NCBI GenBank assembly: GCA_905479905.1
Contig: CAJQOK010000064.1
Coordinates: 1-5,500 of the forward strand
Length of the DNA: 5,500 bases
From: an uncultured Aliterella sp.
GTDB taxonomy: Bacteria; Cyanobacteriota; Cyanobacteriia; Cyanobacteriales; Chroococcidiopsidaceae
Direction: 5' to 3'
The notes under the pieces are model-generated. The model was not told where the DNA came from. It made no database searches and saw only the letters and a program-made list of their open reading frames with translations. The translations under genes were made by a program, and so were the position numbers. Shown here one piece after another: positions 4,990-5,500 of this stretch (positions are counted from its first letter, which is position 1; the number at the start of each line of letters is the position of its first letter).

Positions 4990-5500
4990 ATGGCTTCTAC
5001 AGTTGCAGTTGAAAAGCAAAAGTTAACTAATCCTCCCTTAGAACTTTGCTATTTGGGCGATCGAGCTTTACGGCAAAACAATAAACGGGTGGCGAAAGTA
5101 GACGCAGAAATTCGTCAATTAGCACGGGAAATGCTCCAAACAATGTACAGTGCCGATGGAATCGGTTTAGCAGCACCCCAAGTAGCCGTACAAAAACAGC
5201 TAATTGTCATCGACTGCGATCCAGAGAATCCCGCTAATCAGCCTTTAATCCTAATTAATCCGACAATCACGCGCCTCAGCCCAGAGTTATGTGTAGCTCA
5301 AGAGGGTTGTTTGAGCATCCCCAATGTGTATATGGATGTAACGCGCCCCCAAATGGTAGAGATAGCCTACAAAGACGAACATGGTCGTCCGCAAACCTTA
5401 ACAGCGACAGAATTATTATCACGCTGCATTCAGCACGAAATCGATCATCTCAATGGCATACTATTTGTAGATCGCGTTCAAAATAGTATCCAATTAACTC
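4990..5500 (+). CDS. def: Peptide deformylase (cut by window edge, 170 residues visible)
   Basis: This metalloenzyme removes the formyl group from the initiator methionine of new proteins on the ribosome, which is required before methionine aminopeptidase can act. All three family motifs are present: 'GIGLAAPQV' (57-65), 'EGCLS' (105-109) and 'QHEIDHLNG' (148-156). The metal ligands are therefore Cys107, His149 and His153, and the catalytic base is Glu150. The frame is still open at the window edge. Bacterial deformylases are usually about 170-190 residues, so only the C-terminal tail is missing and every catalytic part is seen. A short N-terminal extension (about 18 residues before 'LELCYLGDRALR') is usual in cyanobacterial forms. 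The ATG at 4990 has AGG 6 nt upstream, and no ATG lies just upstream in frame. It is divergent from the kinase cluster. A palindromic repeat lies about 110 bp upstream. Confidence 0.96.
   Translation, partial: MASTVAVEKQKLTNPPLELCYLGDRALRQNNKRVAKVDAEIRQLAREMLQTMYSADGIGLAAPQVAVQKQLIVIDCDPENPANQPLILINPTITRLSPELCVAQEGCLSIPNVYMDVTRPQMVEIAYKDEHGRPQTLTATELLSRCIQHEIDHLNGILFVDRVQNSIQLT

Noticed and set aside
4816..5019. 67-codon minus-strand open frame across the palindrome and the def start
   Set aside because: It overlaps the def N-terminus antisense and owes its length partly to the palindromic repeat. The translated sequence has no domain character.
5289..5486. 65-codon plus-strand open frame
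   Set aside because: It lies inside def in another frame. The def frame carries all three deformylase motifs.

Overview
The window looks like a cyanobacterial chromosome segment. Three things support this. First, the HIP1 octamer GCGATCGC occurs eight times in 5.5 kb. Second, the gene content includes a Tab2/Atab2-type photosystem translation factor, a DUF3598 protein and a GAF-GAF histidine kinase with a 'RFYRIPNSDPWK' ATP-lid sequence, all familiar from cyanobacteria. Third, small dispersed palindromes of the kind common in filamentous and Chroococcidiopsis-like genomes are present. Genus cannot be fixed from sequence reading alone.

Layout: five genes lie on the minus strand and read right to left. 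They are a GAF-GAF sensor histidine kinase (2730-4634), a DUF3598 protein (1924-2733) whose ATG overlaps the kinase stop as ATGA, signal peptidase I lepB (1257-1859), a Tab2-family protein (407-1249) starting 7 nt after the lepB stop, and, after a 125-bp gap, the first 93 codons of an unrecognised acidic protein (281 to 1, running off the left edge). A 355-bp divergent intergenic region (4635-4989) separates this cluster from a plus-strand peptide deformylase (4990 onward), which runs off the right edge and lacks only its extreme C-terminus.

Functional picture: kinase plus DUF3598 form one tightly coupled pair. lepB plus Tab2 form a second close pair (membrane protein maturation and photosystem translation/assembly). 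Deformylase on the opposite strand is a general N-terminal protein-maturation enzyme. There is no phage, transposase, CRISPR array, tRNA or rRNA in the window.

The most unusual observation is a pair of related palindromic elements. One lies in frame inside the Tab2 gene (1130-1173) and appears to add about 8-10 residues near its N-terminus. A diverged relative (4830-4878) lies about 110 bp upstream of def. Also of note are the altered G1 box of the kinase, the clear internal duplication of the DUF3598 protein, and the lack of any usable ATG start for both lepB and the kinase.
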